Source: Streptomyces sannanensis (GTDB lineage: Bacteria > Actinomycetota > Actinomycetes > Streptomycetales > Streptomycetaceae). Taken from it: a stretch of DNA of 64,000 nt. Shown in pieces: positions 31,727 to 42,124 of the stretch. The notes under the pieces are model-generated. The model had not been told where the DNA came from. It did not search any database and worked only from the letters and a program-made list of their open reading frames with translations. Where the stretch lies: NCBI RefSeq assembly GCF_039536205.1, contig NZ_BAAAYL010000001.1:2170001-2234000 (forward strand). Reading direction: 5' to 3'. The translations under genes and the position numbers were made by a program. How positions within the stretch are numbered: position 1 is the stretch's first letter; every line of letters starts with the position of its first letter.

Positions 31727-34015
31727 CTACTTGGTGTAGGTCACGCGGAGTTTCGGCGCGTACGTTTCTCCGTAGCCGCGAGCACGGCCGTAGTAGGTGC
31801 TGGAGGAGCTGTTCGGGTCGAGAGCGATACCCCGCCAGGACGTGGAGTCGAATATGGCAGTGATGTCGACCCACTTCCCAACGTTCTTCCCCCAGTCCAC
31901 CGTCTGAGACTCCGCATCACAGGAGAACGACGACGGGCGGGACGTGTGCTTGTGGGCCTTAATGACGGCCTTTCCGCCACTGTTGTAGAACCAGTGATCG
32001 AAGTACAGAAACACCTCCGCCTTGATGATCGTGGCCCCTGACAGGTCGGTGGCCAGCGACGACGGAAACCCAATCAGTGATGCCTGGATTCCGTTCCCAG
32101 AGCTGTAGTAGCCCTGGTAGCACTTGTTGCCCCAGTTGTTGTTGTACGAGCTACGTTTCGAGTACGAACCGGACCATGCCGCGCTATATGTCTTCTGGTA
32201 TTTCTGCGGTGGAGGTATGGAACTCGCGCCGCCGTTGTTGAACACGCCGGTCTCGGGGAGAGACGGACCAATGTCCTCGACATAGAACATTCCTCGATAC
32301 GCGCTTGCGCCGAGCATCTTCAGAGTCTGACCAGACGGCCCGTTTTGATTCCTGAAGGAACAGAGAACCCGGTGCGTTCCTGCGCCCCAGAGCGATCCGC
32401 CTCGCACGTCTTCCATGCGGACACGGGTAAGCAGATTGGACATCGGGTAAATGGCCGACTGTACCTGTGGTGAGGACAGGGTTGGCGCCGCTGCGCCCCC
32501 GTCGCGCAGATAGAGGACGGCGTCGCCACCGACGGCGGAGGCGGAGGCGTAGCAGTCCAGGACCACGCGGTACAGGCGGGCGGGGTCGGCGGTAAAGGCC
32601 AGCTCAAGCAGGCCCATCTCTGTGTTCGTGGTCGTCACGGAAGTGGACAGCAGCCTCCATGCGACGATGCCGCGGCTGGAGTCGGCGAGAAGCGTCTCGA
32701 TGGGGTCGCCGCCAACCGTCAGGCGGCCGGCAACCGAGAGGTCCGCGAAACCTGCGGCGCCGCGGTCGTCGATGGTGGCAACGGGCACGCCATCCGTGGA
32801 CAGGGTCAGGTATTGGGGGCGGCCGGTGACCAGGGCGACAGCTTCCTCACCGTCTGCGTCGAGCAGGCGCAGACCCGCGGGTGATATCTCGGCGCTCCCT
32901 CCGGCGGTCGAGGAGGACAGCACTGGGCGGCACTCGATGTTGTCCCACCAGGCCGCGCCGGTGGCCGCCGCGGCGCCAGCCCTGGCGCGAAGTTCAAGCG
33001 CGGCGTAGGCGGCACCGTTCGGGGCGAGCACTTGGCCGGACATTCGGCGCCAGGTGTTATCGGGGGTGGGCTGGTCCACCGAAACGATGCCGTCGCCGCC
33101 GAGCGGCTGCTTCGCTGCGTCGTACCAGCGCATCTGGAGGCGGAGGCCTCCGCCCACGTAGTCGCTTGTGACCTTGTAGTCGCCGCCGAGCCAGTACCTG
33201 TCGCCGGCGGTGATGGGCATCATGCCGTAGCGCAGGTAGCGGTACTGGTTTGCGGAAAGATTTCCGTCCAGCCAAAGGGCGTTGGATGAACCGTTGCCGC
33301 CGGACTTGACCGCCACTCCGTCGACACCTGCGATGCGTTCGGCCATCAGGCCTGTCTCGAACGAGGGGTCCGGAATGATGTTCCCGTTCGCGCCGAAATA
33401 GAGGTGGTCGACCGTAACCTGACCGGCTTTGATCTTCGGGCCGGTGACCGCCGCCTGGGCAAGCTTGGTGTCGGTGACGATCCCGTCGGTCAGGTCGTCG
33501 CCGTTCGCCTTCCGGGCGGCTGCGGGCACTGCGGCAGACGGAGTGCCTGGAGTGCCGGACGTATTCACCGCAACGAGCCGGACCCATACGTTGTCGTACG
33601 AGGCAAGGGCGATCGTGACCGAGGCGCCGGAGGCAGCTTCGATGGTGGTGGTGGGCCAGCGCACGTCGGGCATACCGATGTCATCCGGCAGCAGGTGCAC
33701 CTGTACCCGAGCGAGGTCCAGCGGCGCAGCCGGAGCGTCGGCGAAGGCGCCGTCCCAGGTGATTTTCAGCCCGGCAAGCGACGGCTCCACTAGTGGATCG
33801 GTGGGCATGGGTGGCGGCGGCCCGTTGACCGCAATGACTCCTGTGGTGCCATCGGGCTGCTGACCGACGATGCCCCGGATGCCTCCGTCTTCGTCATGGA
33901 TCTCGATCGCGCCGTTTTCGATCGACGAGTAGGCAAGCTGGGCGGTGCGCGAGGTGCGAGCGAGCAGTCGCTCGACCTGGGCCAGGCGCGCGGCGAGATG
34001 GGCGAGGGTGGTCAC
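31727..34015 (-). CDS. Tail fibre / minor tail protein
   Basis: 762 residues from GTG 34015. An N-terminal helix (LAHLAARLAQVERLLARTSR) is followed by fibronectin-like strands (about 60-200), carbohydrate-binding-like beta segments (about 225-350) and a Gly/Ser/Tyr-rich C-terminal domain (SGSYSKRSSYNNNWGNKCYQ, YYGRARGYGETYAPKLRVTY). This is the likely receptor-binding protein and probably the most variable structural gene. It follows the tail-tip protein by 1 nt. Confidence 0.78.
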   Translation of the reverse strand: MTTLAHLAARLAQVERLLARTSRTAQLAYSSIENGAIEIHDEDGGIRGIVGQQPDGTTGVIAVNGPPPPMPTDPLVEPSLAGLKITWDGAFADAPAAPLDLARVQVHLLPDDIGMPDVRWPTTTIEAASGASVTIALASYDNVWVRLVAVNTSGTPGTPSAAVPAAARKANGDDLTDGIVTDTKLAQAAVTGPKIKAGQVTVDHLYFGANGNIIPDPSFETGLMAERIAGVDGVAVKSGGNGSSNALWLDGNLSANQYRYLRYGMMPITAGDRYWLGGDYKVTSDYVGGGLRLQMRWYDAAKQPLGGDGIVSVDQPTPDNTWRRMSGQVLAPNGAAYAALELRARAGAAAATGAAWWDNIECRPVLSSSTAGGSAEISPAGLRLLDADGEEAVALVTGRPQYLTLSTDGVPVATIDDRGAAGFADLSVAGRLTVGGDPIETLLADSSRGIVAWRLLSTSVTTTNTEMGLLELAFTADPARLYRVVLDCYASASAVGGDAVLYLRDGGAAAPTLSSPQVQSAIYPMSNLLTRVRMEDVRGGSLWGAGTHRVLCSFRNQNGPSGQTLKMLGASAYRGMFYVEDIGPSLPETGVFNNGGASSIPPPQKYQKTYSAAWSGSYSKRSSYNNNWGNKCYQGYYSSGNGIQASLIGFPSSLATDLSGATIIKAEVFLYFDHWFYNSGGKAVIKAHKHTSRPSSFSCDAESQTVDWGKNVGKWVDITAIFDSTSWRGIALDPNSSSSTYYGRARGYGETYAPKLRVTYTK

Positions 34016-34016
34016 A

Positions 34017-35105
34017 TCAGCCTCCGTAGGTGAATCGGTCGGCGCGCTGCAGCTGCACCACTGCCTGCTCCTGCTCATCACCCGTAGGGGGTTTGAGTTG
34101 CCAGCCGACGATCCGACCCCAGCCGTCGAACTCCGACCACTGGTCGTGGACGCGGACGCGGACGTCATCTCCGATCTGCCATGAGCCGATCCGGGCCGCG
34201 GGGTGGTCGCGGACGACGATCTCGGTGACCTCGCCGATGACCTGCCGGGCGGTGCGCTCCGTGCGGGCACGGGTCGCCAGCCGGTCGTTGCCCTTCTCCG
34301 AGGGGAGCTCGAGGAGGTGTTCGAGGCGCAGCCGACTGTCGCGGACTGCGTCGATAGCGCGGCGGCGGCTGCGGCCCTCCCCCGCGCCGAGCGCGACGAC
34401 GACCTGCGCGTAGCTGTCCGCGTCGTACTCGACTGCAACCGTCTTGGCGACGTTGATGCCGGACGTGAAGCTGATGTCCGTACGTCGTGTCCCGAGGCGG
34501 GGCCACCCGATTCGGACCCGAGTGGCCGGCTTGCCACCAGTCCAGGCAACCGACTCGGTCCATTCGGGGGCGGACTCGACCGCGGTCATGTCATCGATGA
34601 CCTGGCCGAGGGTTGGCGCCTCCCACCAGTCGACGGAGTACGGCTCGGCAGTCGTGCCCACGGTGGCCTTCGACGTGGTGGAGTCGACGACCACCCTCAG
34701 GTCGCCGTCCGGCTGCTCCTGGCAATACGCCCACACATCACGGATGACCTTGCAGGGGTCGGCATTGACGTAGGGCCCGCGGCCGTTGAGGTTGCCGTGG
34801 AGGTCATGGCGACGGTGCGGGTAGGAGCCGACACCGGCTGCCTCGACGCGCAGCTGCTGCCCTTCCGGGTCAGCGCGCCACACGATGCCGCCCCACAGCA
34901 GGGTCCCGTCGCGCTCCGAGAAGATCAACGTGTTGCCCGGGTCGAGTTGGGCGCGCGCCAGGTGGGCCAGACGCGGCTCGACGACCGCGGTCAAGCTGCC
35001 GGGGCCGTTCAGTTCTGGGCCGAACTCGACACCGCTCAGGGGCAGGTCCCAGGCCAGGATGTCGCCGGTCAGAGCGTTCTGTGTGAGGTATCGGTAGGAC
35101 GGCAT
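34017..35105 (-). CDS. Tail-tip protein (ReqiPepy6 Gp37-like)
   Basis: 362 residues from ATG 35105, sharing TGATG with the upstream stop. The beta-rich start (LSGVEFGPELNGPGSLTAVV, LDPGNTLIFSERDGTLLWGG) resembles the hub family common in actinophages. It precedes the fibre gene in transcription, consistent with a baseplate hub. Confidence 0.72.
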   Translation of the reverse strand: MPSYRYLTQNALTGDILAWDLPLSGVEFGPELNGPGSLTAVVEPRLAHLARAQLDPGNTLIFSERDGTLLWGGIVWRADPEGQQLRVEAAGVGSYPHRRHDLHGNLNGRGPYVNADPCKVIRDVWAYCQEQPDGDLRVVVDSTTSKATVGTTAEPYSVDWWEAPTLGQVIDDMTAVESAPEWTESVAWTGGKPATRVRIGWPRLGTRRTDISFTSGINVAKTVAVEYDADSYAQVVVALGAGEGRSRRRAIDAVRDSRLRLEHLLELPSEKGNDRLATRARTERTARQVIGEVTEIVVRDHPAARIGSWQIGDDVRVRVHDQWSEFDGWGRIVGWQLKPPTGDEQEQAVVQLQRADRFTYGG

Positions 35106-36034
35106 CAGATGACGCCCTCGGTGAACTCCACGTCGCAAATGAACGTCGTGGCGCCGTCCACGGCCAAGTCGCCTGTCTCAGACTTGTACATGTACGTCTC
35201 GGTATAGACGGGGACCGTGGTTCCGCGCAGGGACGCAGGTATGGCCAACGAGTCGGCGAACACCACGGTGTTGCGGCGGAAGCCGCTGCCCTGGTCGTCG
35301 TCAATCGCGATGTGCTGGCCCGCGGTGGTGCCGATGACATTGCGTATCAGGGCGAAGACGTTCGCACGGCGAAGGGACAGCCCGGTGATGGTCGTGACGA
35401 TCTTCGCTGTAGCAGCCCACGGCGGTACGGCGATGTTCCAGCGGGCGTTGGTAGGCCAGACGTGCCATTTGTTGTCGGAGTAGCCGAGGGTGGACGACGC
35501 TGCGGGGAAGGCGGTGTTCAGCGTCCGCTCGCGCCGGGGGTTGGCGATGACCCGAAGGTCCTTGATCATGGCGTCGGTGATGGTCGCCGTTTGGGCGGGA
35601 ATGTCCAGGCGGGCCAGCGGTACGGCCGTCATTCCGGCCGGCGCGGCCGTGGTCGTTGCCGAGACGCCGCTAATCACATGGAAGTAGCCAATGTCCTGCG
35701 TGGCCGGGTTCCTGGTTCCCTCGTACTCGGGGTCCTCCATGCGCAGCACCAGCAGGTCGGACCGGGCCGCGGCGCCGGTCGGTGCGATAGGCACGGTCGC
35801 GTCGCCGACGTTGTATTGGGTGTAGGAGCCCTGACCCCAGGCCGCGCCGCGCACGACTGCGGAGCCGTCGCCGACGCGGACCCCGGCTCCGGGGGTGGCC
35901 AGCTGCCGCACCTTGAGGTCGTTGCCTTCGGTCACGCCCTGTGAGCCACGAGACATGTCGCGGATCATCATGCGCAGCGCGCGGGCGGGGTGGGTGCCGC
36001 CGTGGACCATCAGCGGGGGCTGGATCAACGCCAT
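35105..36034 (-). CDS. Minor tail protein
   Basis: 309 residues from ATG 36034. The start (MALIQPPLMVHGGTHPARAL, RMMIRDMSRGSQGVTEGNDL) and many short beta strands are typical of actinophage receptor-side tail proteins. A C-terminal jelly-roll-like part (VPVYTETYMYKSETGDLAVD) may bind the cell surface. It lies between the distal tail protein and the hub. Confidence 0.7.
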   Translation of the reverse strand: MALIQPPLMVHGGTHPARALRMMIRDMSRGSQGVTEGNDLKVRQLATPGAGVRVGDGSAVVRGAAWGQGSYTQYNVGDATVPIAPTGAAARSDLLVLRMEDPEYEGTRNPATQDIGYFHVISGVSATTTAAPAGMTAVPLARLDIPAQTATITDAMIKDLRVIANPRRERTLNTAFPAASSTLGYSDNKWHVWPTNARWNIAVPPWAATAKIVTTITGLSLRRANVFALIRNVIGTTAGQHIAIDDDQGSGFRRNTVVFADSLAIPASLRGTTVPVYTETYMYKSETGDLAVDGATTFICDVEFTEGVI

Positions 36035-36047
36035 TGGGGTGTGCTCC

Positions 36048-36968
36048 TTACAGGGCCGTGTACGCGTCGCGCCATGAGACGGACAAGCGTGCGGTGTTGG
36101 TGTAGTCGGTGGCCGTCCAGCGCAGCTCCGAGCGGCGGGCGGGGGCATCCGGCTCGGTGCCGGGGATGGTGAAGAGGTCCAGCCGGGAAGCTGAGGTGAG
36201 GGCGGCGGAGGCGTTGCCGGATCCGTTGCGCAGCACCCAGCGGGTACCGGGCCGTGTGTCGATCTCGATGCGCTCGCCTTCCCCAAGGGTGAGGGCGAGC
36301 TCCAGGACGCGGCCGGTTTCCACGATCCAGACCCGCGGATTGGTGACGGGCCCGGTGATCGTGATCGTCGGCCAGGCAGGAAGGTCACCAGAGTTGGTGA
36401 CCCAGCCAGGGCGCTCCTGGGGGTCAGCGACGCCGGTCGTGATCGGGGCGACGAGCGGGGCCTGGAAGCCCTGACTGTCCTGGGAGACATCCAGGGGCAG
36501 GACAAGGGTCTGCTGCACATCGTCGTAGAAGCGTGGGTCGGTAGCGGCGAACTCCAGCTCGAGGGGGATCCAGCCGAAGATGCTCTGCGCCGTGCTGATT
36601 GCGTCGGCGCGGCGGATCCGCCCGTACAGGCGCCGCACGCCGCGGCCGGGCCAGCGCAGCCGGAGTACGGCCAGCTTGCCGGCGGTCTTCCGTATGGACG
36701 GGGTGCTGGCTACTTCGTGCAGCCGCGCCAGTGCATCGGCGGCCGCGCTGGGGTCGCCGGGGGTGCGGATGGCGGCTTCGATCCGGACGACGCGGGGCCG
36801 GTAGTAGTCGACGCCGGGAAAGGCACCGTCGTCCGTTGGGTTGTCGACGTCCTGGGTGCGTAGCTCAGGCGCGCCCAGTCCCACTACGTCGGAGACCACG
36901 TAAGGGGTGCCGGGCCCTAGGAGTAGCCCTGCGAAGTCGATCTGGTAGTCGGTGGTGAGCGTGGCCAT
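36048..36968 (-). CDS. Distal tail protein (Dit-like)
   Basis: 306 residues from ATG 36968, overlapping the tape-measure stop by one base (TGATG). Typical Dit features: YQIDFAGLLLGPGTPYVVSD at the front, the paired beta domain (RRLYGRIRRADAISTAQSIF) and a C-terminal galectin-like fold (WVLRNGSGNASAALTSASRL). Dit links tube and tip. Its place right after the tape measure fits. Confidence 0.8.
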   Translation of the reverse strand: MATLTTDYQIDFAGLLLGPGTPYVVSDVVGLGAPELRTQDVDNPTDDGAFPGVDYYRPRVVRIEAAIRTPGDPSAAADALARLHEVASTPSIRKTAGKLAVLRLRWPGRGVRRLYGRIRRADAISTAQSIFGWIPLELEFAATDPRFYDDVQQTLVLPLDVSQDSQGFQAPLVAPITTGVADPQERPGWVTNSGDLPAWPTITITGPVTNPRVWIVETGRVLELALTLGEGERIEIDTRPGTRWVLRNGSGNASAALTSASRLDLFTIPGTEPDAPARRSELRWTATDYTNTARLSVSWRDAYTAL

Positions 36969-39900
36969 CAGATGCGGCCTCCTCGCTGGGCGTTGCGCAG
37001 GCGACGCATGATCTCCGTGCCCACGGAGTCGGCGGTGGTCTGGTCGGCGGCGCCGTTGACGGTGACGGGCATGGAGCCGACGAGCGCGGCGGGCTGTTCG
37101 CGTACGACGACGACCTGCACGGCGCCGGCCGGGCGGGCGTCGACCACACGGGCCGGGCTGGTGCCTGCCGGGGTGAGGCGGTAGCCGAAGCGGCGCGCGA
37201 CGTCCTCGAGGACGGCCGTGGCCGAGCTTCGCTTTGCGCCGCCGAGCGGGATGAACGCCTCGCCCTGCGTCTCGGGCTCAGCAAAGCGGACGAGTCCGTT
37301 GCTGGTGGCGTAGATGCCGGGGGTGAGGATGCCGCCGGAGGCATAGGCAAGGCCCTTGTTGGCCTTGGCGAGATCGGCGAGGAACTTCGTGCCCTTGGTG
37401 CCAAGTGCCGACTTGATGCGCGCGTAGGCCAGGTTGGCGATCTCGATGATGTGGTCCTCGTCCAGCTTGGTCGCCTCCGCGACCTCGTGGATGCCGGTCT
37501 TGGAGTTCTTGACTGCGGAGATGATGGCCACCAGGTCCGGCAGGTCCGAGTCCGGCAGCACCTTGTTGGCGCTCTTCGCTGCTTCGTTGGCAGCCTTCGC
37601 CTTCGACTTGTTCTTCACCGCCTCAGCGGCCAGGTCCTCGGCGTCAGCGTCGCCCTGCTCGGCAAGCATCTTCGCCAAGTCGCCGTAGCCGGATGCGGCA
37701 AGCCGCGCGAGGTTCTGCTCGAAGGCCTGCTGGTCCTTGACCGCGGCCTTGAGTTGGCTGGTGTAGGAGCCGAGCGAGGCCTTCGACGCCTCGGCGAGCG
37801 CCCGAAGGTCGGCGGCCATGGCCTTGATGTACTTGGAGCTGCCCGTGGCCATCTTCCGTGTCAGCTCGATGCCGTCCTCGCCCATGTCGGCAAGCGCGTC
37901 GGCGACGTCCTGGCCGGCGCGGCGGGCCACGGTGTCGAGGTCCTTACGCCACTGCCGGGCCTTCTTCACTGCCTTGTCAAGGTTCTTGCCGAACGCGGCC
38001 AGGCTGAACTTGCCCTTCTTGTCCTTCGAGTCCGACGCCAGGCCGGAGAGGCTGAACAGCGAGGGCGCTTCGTAGTTCCAGCCGGTCAGGCCGCCGTCGG
38101 CGTACCACCGGATGCCCTGGCCGCCGAGCCTGCGCACCGTCTCCTCGGCGATCGCCCGGGACCTGGTCCGCTTGCTCGGCGCGAGCGGGATGTAGCTCTC
38201 GCCTCCCGTTTCGGGCTCGGCCCATACCCGCCAGTCGCCGGGACGGGCGATCTGTGCGACGTGGTGCTCTCGCCGACGGATGCCGCCGCTGGCGAAGAAG
38301 TCGAGGACGCTGCCGTTGGCCTGCGGTCGCTGAATCGAGTCCGGGGTGCCGTTGGCGTCCTTGTCCCACCCTGTCCGCTTGAAGTAGATGGGGACCACGA
38401 TGGGCGGCGGCTGGTTCGCGGTCACACTGACGGTGATGGACTTGCTTCCGGGGATGTTGTTGACGGACACCCCAATCGCGTTGAGCTGTGCCTCGACGGC
38501 TTGCATGTCGCCGGACAGCAGCGCCGAGGTGAGCGCGGAAGCAGCTGCCGAGCCCTTCTCCCGGGCGACCTGGGCGATGAGATCGAGCATTCCCGACCAC
38601 TCAGTGTTCGCCTGCTGCCCGGCCGTCTGGAAAGCGGCCACCACCTGCGAGAGGTCGGGTGCGCTGATCGGTGTGTCCGCGCCCCACACCGCCTGCAGCT
38701 GGGTCATCGCACCTTGCACGTCGCCGTCGAGCAGGGCCTTCTTCAGGACGAGGGCCGCGTCCTTGCCCTTTCGCTGGGCCACCTGGGCGATCAGGTCCAT
38801 GCCGCGGTCGAACTCGTCGCGCGCCTCATGGCTGGACTGCTTCACCGCCCGGCCGATGTCCAGCAGCGCCATCTGCTGTGTGATCTTCGCGAACTTGGAC
38901 GGGTCGTTGGTCTCCGAGGCCTCCGCCCAGGCCCGCGCGGTCTCATCGCCGTACCGCGCTGCGATCGCAGGCAGCTGCTCCAAGCCCAGCCGGTATGCCT
39001 CCGTGGAACGGGCCGCGTCCTCCTGCACGATCGCCTGCATCTCGTCCGCGATCTGCGTCTTGCCCTTCTTCAGATCGGTGACCAGCTCGGCAAGCATCGG
39101 CGCCGACTCCACCCCGAGATCCGCGAAGTGATCGACGAGCGGCGAGTAGCCGGCCAGGGCCAGCTCGGAGAGGTTCTTCTGAAAGTCGCGCTGCGACTCG
39201 ACCTGCTTGCGCAGCTCCTCCATGTAGCCGCGCAGGGAGACCTTCGCGTCGTCGGCGTCCTTGCCAGCCTTGCGCATCGCCTCTCCGGCGGCGGACTGGG
39301 CGTCCTTGAAGGCCCGGGAGGGGTCCACGGCGTCACCGACGGCCTTGGCGAGGGCCTCCATCTCCTTCGTGTACTGGGGGGCGCCCTTCTTGTCCTTGGG
39401 CAGGAGCATGTCCAGGTTCCACGCGCCGCCCATCACCGACTGCTGCTCGCGGATCTTCGCGTCGACGATGGCCATCTGCTCTGCGATCGCGGCTTCCTGC
39501 TTCACCGCGTCCGACCAGATCTTCCGCCGTTCCTTGAGGACGTTGCGCGCGTTACGCGCGTCCGACAGGGCCCGTTCCTTCTCGTCGGGCGACAGGCCAG
39601 GGACGAGCCCCAGACCCTGCCTGTTCAGCTGGTCAGCCTTGGCGTACAGGGCGTCCAGCTGGGCCCCGCCGCTCGTGATGGCTTCGACCGCCTCGTCCAC
39701 GTCGGCGCCGATGGCCTTCATGTACTCCGCGAAATTGCCGCCCGTCAGCTGCTCGGTCAGCTTGCGGATACCCGCACCGGACTCGCCTTCCTCCCGCTCC
39801 GCCTTCAGCGCGGCCACCAGCTCTTCGGTGGCGTCCTTCGCCTTCTGCTTGGACGCGCTGTACGCCGCGTAGCCGAGCGTGCCGACCGCCAGCAGGGCAG

Positions 39901-41785
39901 TCAGACCGGAGACGGCCAGGCCCGCGCCGGACAGGACCGCCGGCAGCACCGCACCGCCCGACCGCGCCGCAGCGAGCTGCGTACGGAACGTCGTCAGCTG
40001 TGCCCCGACCTTGATGAATGCCGCGCGCATCAGCAGCGCAGCGGCGCCCAGCGCCGTCGTCCATCCGATGAGCGACTTCATGGGGCCCGGCAGGTCGTTG
40101 AGCGCGCCCGCAACGACGTTCATGACCTCGCCGACCGCCTTCAGCGCGGGCAGCAGCGCCCTGCCGAGGTCGATGCCGAGCGCCCGGGCCTGGTTGGCGA
40201 ACAGCTGCCACTGCCCGGACGTGGTGTCCATCTGGATCTCGTATGCCCTCTGCGTAGCGCCGGCCCGCTCGACCTCGTTGGCGATCCCTCGGTAGGTGTC
40301 TGCGTAGTTCTTCCCGTCCGCTGCCGCGAGCGCCAGGACCGCGCGTACAGCGCGGATGTCCTTAAACATGCCGGTGATCGCCTCGGCGGAGCCCTTGGTG
40401 ACCCCGTTGAGCTTGTTGATCACCACATAGAGGCCGTCCTGCTGCACCGCCGACGCCGTGGACTCGTAGCCGAGGCCCTTGATCGCCTCCCGGAGCTCCG
40501 CGGTCGGCTTCATCAGCCGGGTCATCAGCATGTTGAGCGCGGTGGCGCTCTCGGCGGCCGGGATACCGGCCAGCGTGATCGCGGCCAGAGCGGAGGAGAG
40601 GTCGTCAAACTCGACGCCGGCCGCGGCCGCCATGGGCACCACGTCGCCAAGCTGTTGGGCGAGCTCTTCGAACGAGATGACACCGAGGTTGACGGTCTGG
40701 AACATCGTGTCCATCACGTCGCTGGCCTGCGAGGCGGGAACACCGTACGCCTTCAGGACACCGAGCAGGGCGCGGGCGCTGGTCTCTGATGTGGTGAGGC
40801 CGGCCGCCGCGCCCTGTGCCGCGACCTCGAGGATGCTCATCGCCTGGGCGCCGTCGAACCCGGTGGAGACGATCTGGTACAGGCCCTGGGCGAGCTGCTC
40901 TGCGGTCTGCGGCAGCTCAGTGGACAGTCGAACGATCTGGTCAGTGAACGACGCGACGTTGTCGCCCGTGATCTGCTGCGAGATCGTCATGACGTTCGCC
41001 ATCTCCCGCTCCAGGGCGATGGCGTTGGCGACGCCGAGGCCGAGCACCGCGGCAAGGGCGACACCGGCCTGCGCGGAACGGGCGGCGCTGGCCTGCCGGG
41101 CGGCGGCCACTTCTTCTTCGGCTCGCCGTACCGTGCGCGCCGTAGTGGCTGCGGTGCGGGTTGCGCGCTGCTGTGCATCGTTCCGTGCGGCAACCGCGCT
41201 TGCCGCACGGGCTTCCGCGTCCGCGAGGCCGGTGGAGGTGCGGGCGGCGAGCCGCGTCGCGCGGGCCGCTGCGTCCGTGGCCGCGGCGGCCCGCAGCTGC
41301 GCGGCGGCCGTGCCCTGCGTGTACTGGCCGGAGATCGCCTGCGCGCGTGCTGCGCGCTGTGCCGCCGCCGCGGCGTTCGTCGCGCCGCGGGCCTGGGCTG
41401 CCTGCGCGGCAGCGGTCATGCGGGCGGCGTTCGCGTGGGCGGCGGCGGCGCTGGTCGCGGCCGTCGCCTGCGCGGCCTGGGCGCGGGCCGTGAGCGTCGT
41501 CGCGATCTGCTGGGCGCGCTGGATGCGTGTCACCGCCTGCTGGGCCGCTGCGGCCTGCTGGGTCGCGCGGGCGACGCGGCCCTGCGCGGCCACCATTTGT
41601 GCGGAGGCTGTCTGCTGGGCGGCGGCCAGGCGCTGGGTTGCGGCCTGCATCTGCCCCAGGCGCCCAGCAGTGCCGGCGAGCTGGCCGTCGAAGGCCCGCA
41701 GTTGGCCCGCCGACTGGCGGAGCCCGGCGGCGAGCGGGCCCGTGTTCGCCATCAAGTTGACGTACAGGTTGTAGCCGGAGGCCAC
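36968..41785 (-). CDS. Tape measure protein
   Basis: 1605 residues from GTG 41785. The first 240 residues are Ala/Gln-rich coiled coil. A TP901-type core follows (LERAMANVMTISQQ-like text, TELPQTAEQLAQGLYQIVST). Membrane segments occur near 600-640 (VLSGAGLAVSGLTALLAVGT), and the second half is helical with two FIPLG-type repeats (GESYIPLAPSKRTRSRAIAE, GEAFIPLGGAKRSSATAVLE). It sets tail length; this size implies a long flexible tail of roughly 240 nm by the usual 0.15 nm per residue. Confidence 0.92.
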   Translation of the reverse strand: MASGYNLYVNLMANTGPLAAGLRQSAGQLRAFDGQLAGTAGRLGQMQAATQRLAAAQQTASAQMVAAQGRVARATQQAAAAQQAVTRIQRAQQIATTLTARAQAAQATAATSAAAAHANAARMTAAAQAAQARGATNAAAAAQRAARAQAISGQYTQGTAAAQLRAAAATDAAARATRLAARTSTGLADAEARAASAVAARNDAQQRATRTAATTARTVRRAEEEVAAARQASAARSAQAGVALAAVLGLGVANAIALEREMANVMTISQQITGDNVASFTDQIVRLSTELPQTAEQLAQGLYQIVSTGFDGAQAMSILEVAAQGAAAGLTTSETSARALLGVLKAYGVPASQASDVMDTMFQTVNLGVISFEELAQQLGDVVPMAAAAGVEFDDLSSALAAITLAGIPAAESATALNMLMTRLMKPTAELREAIKGLGYESTASAVQQDGLYVVINKLNGVTKGSAEAITGMFKDIRAVRAVLALAAADGKNYADTYRGIANEVERAGATQRAYEIQMDTTSGQWQLFANQARALGIDLGRALLPALKAVGEVMNVVAGALNDLPGPMKSLIGWTTALGAAALLMRAAFIKVGAQLTTFRTQLAAARSGGAVLPAVLSGAGLAVSGLTALLAVGTLGYAAYSASKQKAKDATEELVAALKAEREEGESGAGIRKLTEQLTGGNFAEYMKAIGADVDEAVEAITSGGAQLDALYAKADQLNRQGLGLVPGLSPDEKERALSDARNARNVLKERRKIWSDAVKQEAAIAEQMAIVDAKIREQQSVMGGAWNLDMLLPKDKKGAPQYTKEMEALAKAVGDAVDPSRAFKDAQSAAGEAMRKAGKDADDAKVSLRGYMEELRKQVESQRDFQKNLSELALAGYSPLVDHFADLGVESAPMLAELVTDLKKGKTQIADEMQAIVQEDAARSTEAYRLGLEQLPAIAARYGDETARAWAEASETNDPSKFAKITQQMALLDIGRAVKQSSHEARDEFDRGMDLIAQVAQRKGKDAALVLKKALLDGDVQGAMTQLQAVWGADTPISAPDLSQVVAAFQTAGQQANTEWSGMLDLIAQVAREKGSAAASALTSALLSGDMQAVEAQLNAIGVSVNNIPGSKSITVSVTANQPPPIVVPIYFKRTGWDKDANGTPDSIQRPQANGSVLDFFASGGIRRREHHVAQIARPGDWRVWAEPETGGESYIPLAPSKRTRSRAIAEETVRRLGGQGIRWYADGGLTGWNYEAPSLFSLSGLASDSKDKKGKFSLAAFGKNLDKAVKKARQWRKDLDTVARRAGQDVADALADMGEDGIELTRKMATGSSKYIKAMAADLRALAEASKASLGSYTSQLKAAVKDQQAFEQNLARLAASGYGDLAKMLAEQGDADAEDLAAEAVKNKSKAKAANEAAKSANKVLPDSDLPDLVAIISAVKNSKTGIHEVAEATKLDEDHIIEIANLAYARIKSALGTKGTKFLADLAKANKGLAYASGGILTPGIYATSNGLVRFAEPETQGEAFIPLGGAKRSSATAVLEDVARRFGYRLTPAGTSPARVVDARPAGAVQVVVVREQPAALVGSMPVTVNGAADQTTADSVGTEIMRRLRNAQRGGRI

Positions 41786-41788
41786 GCG

Positions 41789-42124
41789 CTACCTCTCTCT
41801 GGGCCGCAGCCCGATCTTCACCCCGCGCCCCTCGGCCCCCTCGGGAACCTGCTCCTGCTCCATCGCGATCAGCTCGCACCCTGGGCAGCGGTGTGTCTCC
41901 GAGACGTACGCGAACCGGTCTCCGCCTGCCTGCTCGTCCCACTCGGCGGCCCTGGTGCCGCACCCCTCGCACATCGTCTTCGTGTAGGCGAGGTAGGCCA
42001 GCGCCTTCGCGCGGTCCAGGGCCGTCCACCGTCCGTCACCCGCCCCGAGGAACTGCGAGTGCGGGATGCCGTACGCCGCGCACAGCTCCAGCTCGGCGCG
42101 GAACGCGGCGTCGGTGATCAGCCT
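41789..42124 (-). CDS. Tail assembly chaperone, frameshift extension
   Basis: This segment lacks its own start. It is reached by a -1 shift on the slippery heptamer GGGAAAA (42130-42124) just before the stop of the upstream chaperone frame. The extension adds 111 residues (RLITDAAFRAELELCAAYGI onward) with a zinc-like CEGCG and CPGCE pair, giving a 314-residue fusion. This is the lambda G/GT arrangement, used to make both forms in a fixed ratio. A GTG or ATG inside the segment could also be used. Confidence 0.8.
   Translation of the reverse strand, partial: RLITDAAFRAELELCAAYGIPHSQFLGAGDGRWTALDRAKALAYLAYTKTMCEGCGTRAAEWDEQAGGDRFAYVSETHRCPGCELIAMEQEQVPEGAEGRGVKIGLRPRER

Noticed and set aside
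37451..40789. Plus-strand open frame of 1112 codons opposite the tape measure
   Set aside because: Shadow of the tape-measure gene; Arg/Leu/Gly-rich with no motif and no ribosome site.
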